DNA from: Trichostrongylus colubriformis
Taxonomy: Eukaryota; Nematoda; Chromadorea; Rhabditida; Trichostrongylidae
NCBI GenBank assembly: GCA_963978905.1
Contig: OZ022261.1
Span: forward strand, 20,829,686-20,893,685
DNA length: 64,000 bases
Direction: 5' to 3'
The notes under the pieces were generated by a model that made no database searches, was not told the origin of the DNA, and saw nothing but the letters and a program-made list of their open reading frames with translations. Positions 62,097-64,000 of the stretch are shown piece by piece (the stretch's first letter is position 1; every line of letters starts with the position of its first letter). The translations under genes were made by a program, and so were the position numbers.

Positions 62097-62965
62097 TTAG
62101 GTTGTCCCAAAAGCCTTGTCATTTTTTTTCGATCATCACTTTTTTTCGTCTAACAAATAATAATTAGGCAGCAAAGTATTGACCATTGTTATCGGCAACC
62201 CTCTGCCACTTTATAGGAAAATCGTTGATTCCCTTCTCCCAGAACTCTGGGTTCTGAGAGTGGAAGAAGTCAGCGATCGCCTTCGCAAGCAAGTCATAAT
62301 CAACGACTTTTCTCTTGGCCAGGAAGAATTCGAGAGGATGGGTAAGGTCATAGCCAGAAGGGGCAATGTCTGGAGAGTACGGTGGGTGGGGCAGCACATC
62401 CCAGCCGAGCTCCTATAACTTAGCCTGGGTACTATTCGCGAAATGGGAGCGGACGTCGTCATGAAGAAGGGTGACCGCGGACTTTTCCGGCACTTTTCTC
62501 GAACATCGACGGCGAGCTGCTGGAGCTGGTGGGTGCATACGGTAGCGGTGACTGTCTCGCCTTGTACCAGCACCTCGCGGAAAAGCATTCCTTCCTCGTC
62601 CCAGGACCAGCACAGTCCCAAGCGTGGTTTGTCTTTCATGTCAATCTCGCCGTTGCTGAAGCTGATGAACCAGCGGCGCACGGTCACGTAGCTCACACAT
62701 CCCTTGCCCAATGCAGCGCTGATGAAGTGGCAAGCTTCCGTCGTTTTGGTGCCGCAAGACCGCTCATAATAGATGACGTGGGTGTTGGGTGGGTATCGAC
62801 AACGGGCATTGTAGCTCTCTCCACGGGATCTGGTGGGACAATATATATTTTCCTAGAAAGCTTAGGGAACGTTCTACCATATTCCTGAACCGCCTGGACC
62901 TGCCTCGAAGTGAACAAGAGTTACTGATTTTTTTGGGAAAATATGACAAGACTTTTGGGACAACC
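62097..62965 (-). mobile_element. mariner transposon, copy 2
   Basis: Begins immediately after the TA that ends copy 1, same orientation, same termini and very similar interior. The right end reads CAACC followed by the TA used by the next element. Confidence 0.92.
62164..62860 (-). pseudogene. mariner transposase remnant, copy 2
   Basis: The C-terminus (62164-62397) reads [20 protein letters not shown] and ends NNGQYFAA, including the last Asp region SPDIAPSGYDL. The N-terminal side has CVSYVTVRRWFISFSNGEID and KPRLGLCW. Frameshifts separate the pieces and the catalytic middle is deleted. Confidence 0.85.
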
Positions 62966-62967
62966 TA

Positions 62968-63640
62968 TTGGGTAGTCTAAAAAGTTTTTTGTATTTTCAA
63001 ACACCGCTTTTTCCCTCCAAACTGCTTTCCAGCAATCTCTTCTGCACATACACATGTAGTACAAGACACGCATCTGTAGGTATTATTGTCTTCCATCTCC
63101 CGAATAACCCTTTTCGGCAAAATAAACATATCAACGGTCAACCTCATTTCCAAAACAAAAATTTTAAAAAATTTTTTTCTTTGAATTGCGTTAGACAGAG
63201 AAAGGGAAAGGTGATAATCCGATGGAGCAAGATGAGGGCTATCAGGTGGATGGGGCAGCAATTTTTATCCAAGCTCGAGAATTTTTTGACGAGTCATTTT
63301 TTCACAAGTGGTGAAATTTTTTTTAAATTTTTTCTTTCAAAAAATTTTCGAGCTTGGATAAAAATTGCTGCCTTATAGCGCTGATCTTGCTCCATCGGAT
63401 TATCAACTTTTCCTTTCCCTGTCTAACGCCATTCAAAGAAAAAATTGGAATTGAAAATGAAGTGACTTTTGATATTTTTATTTTGCCGAAAAGGGTTGTC
63501 TGGGAGATGGAAGACAACAATACCTATAGATGCATGTGGACTTGTACTACATATATATGTACAGAAGAAATTTTGTGGAAAGCAGTTTTGAGGGAAAAAG
63601 CGGTATTTAAAAATACGAAAAGACTTTTTAGACTACCCAA
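62968..63640. mobile_element. mariner-type foldback of two inverted 3' ends
   Basis: Termini TTGGGTAGTCTAAAAAGT and its inverse, TA on both sides, arms joined near 63295-63320. The minus arm codes for LPHPPDSPHLAPSDYHLSL and IQRKKFFKIFVLEM, the plus arm keeps the matching tail (ILPKRVVWEMEDNNTYRC). SPxLAPSDYHL is the mariner last Asp region. No N-terminus. Confidence 0.87.
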
Positions 63641-63642
63641 TA

Positions 63643-64000
63643 TATAATGTTCAGAATCGGTATAAACACTTGTCATCTGATTTTCGTTTTCTTTGTTGCA
63701 CACTTTCCGAAGATATCCAGTTTTTTACCGCGTACTAGTATTAATCGCACCCTGTAGAAATGGAGATAGTGAAAGGCCTACTCTTTCGTTCAGTTCGTCG
63801 AACTCGACTGATTTTACTGATTATCATCAAAGTAGGTGAGCAACATTGGCGCCACTATTGAAAACATAGTCCGATGACCAAATTTCGTTCTATGTAATTC
63901 AAGTGCTCGTCCCTATGGGATTGGTTAATTGGCAGGAGTCTTCCTTCGAGGAGTAGAAACAGTGGTTGGAGCTATCTATGTCAAATCGCATTCTATTGCC
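63643..64000. other. no gene seen at right edge
   Basis: No coding exon, repeat end or RNA gene recognised. Confidence 0.35.

Overview
The window is nuclear DNA from a parasitic nematode, most likely a strongylid (hookworm-like) clade V worm. The evidence is short introns with TTTCAG-type acceptors, acceptor-like signals just upstream of start codons that suggest spliced-leader trans-splicing, a nematode-type astacin (NAS) protease, a fatty acid synthase split into 39 small exons, and a dense load of mariner/Tc1 elements, foldback MITEs and a Penelope-like retroelement. No bacterial operons, CRISPR arrays or rRNA genes were seen.

All recognisable host genes are on the minus strand. From left to right they are: (1) the 5' part of a fringe-like (GT31 family) glycosyltransferase with a signal peptide, around 1.0-1.65 kb, whose catalytic DDD exon was not found; (2) a large astacin metalloprotease gene, about 10.3-27.9 kb, with the order prodomain, astacin catalytic domain, EGF, CUB, Thr/Ser-rich linker and TSP1, its introns swollen by transposons; (3) a complete animal-type fatty acid synthase, fasn-1, 31,296-44,186, 39 coding exons and 2,605 residues, in the order KS-MAT-DH-(pseudo-methyltransferase)-ER-KR-ACP-TE with the catalytic residues in place; (4) weak evidence for the 3' exons of another minus-strand gene at 49.7-50.6 kb with an AATAAA signal.

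The rest is mostly mobile DNA. A Tc1-like element is at 6.3-7.2 kb, mariner derivatives at 11.1 and 12.0 kb, a TA-flanked orphan element at 14.8 kb (decayed second copy at 25.4 kb), a 1.38 kb near-perfect palindrome at 18.3 kb, a head-to-head pair of Penelope-like 3' ends carrying a GIY-YIG endonuclease fragment at 53.4-54.4 kb, a decayed Tc1-like transposase at 56.5-57.5 kb, and three abutting mariner-family elements at 61.2-63.6 kb.

The most unusual things are structural: the giant palindrome built from tandem hairpin units inside the astacin gene, the repeated appearance of foldbacks made of two inverted 3' ends of a transposon, the TA-to-TA concatemer of three mariner-type elements, and a pair of mutually exclusive hairpins in a fasn-1 intron. 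fasn-1 itself makes long-chain fatty acids in the cytosol. The astacin would be secreted and act on extracellular matrix or cuticle. The fringe-like enzyme would act in the Golgi. No functional link between the genes is visible beyond shared strand and neighbourhood.
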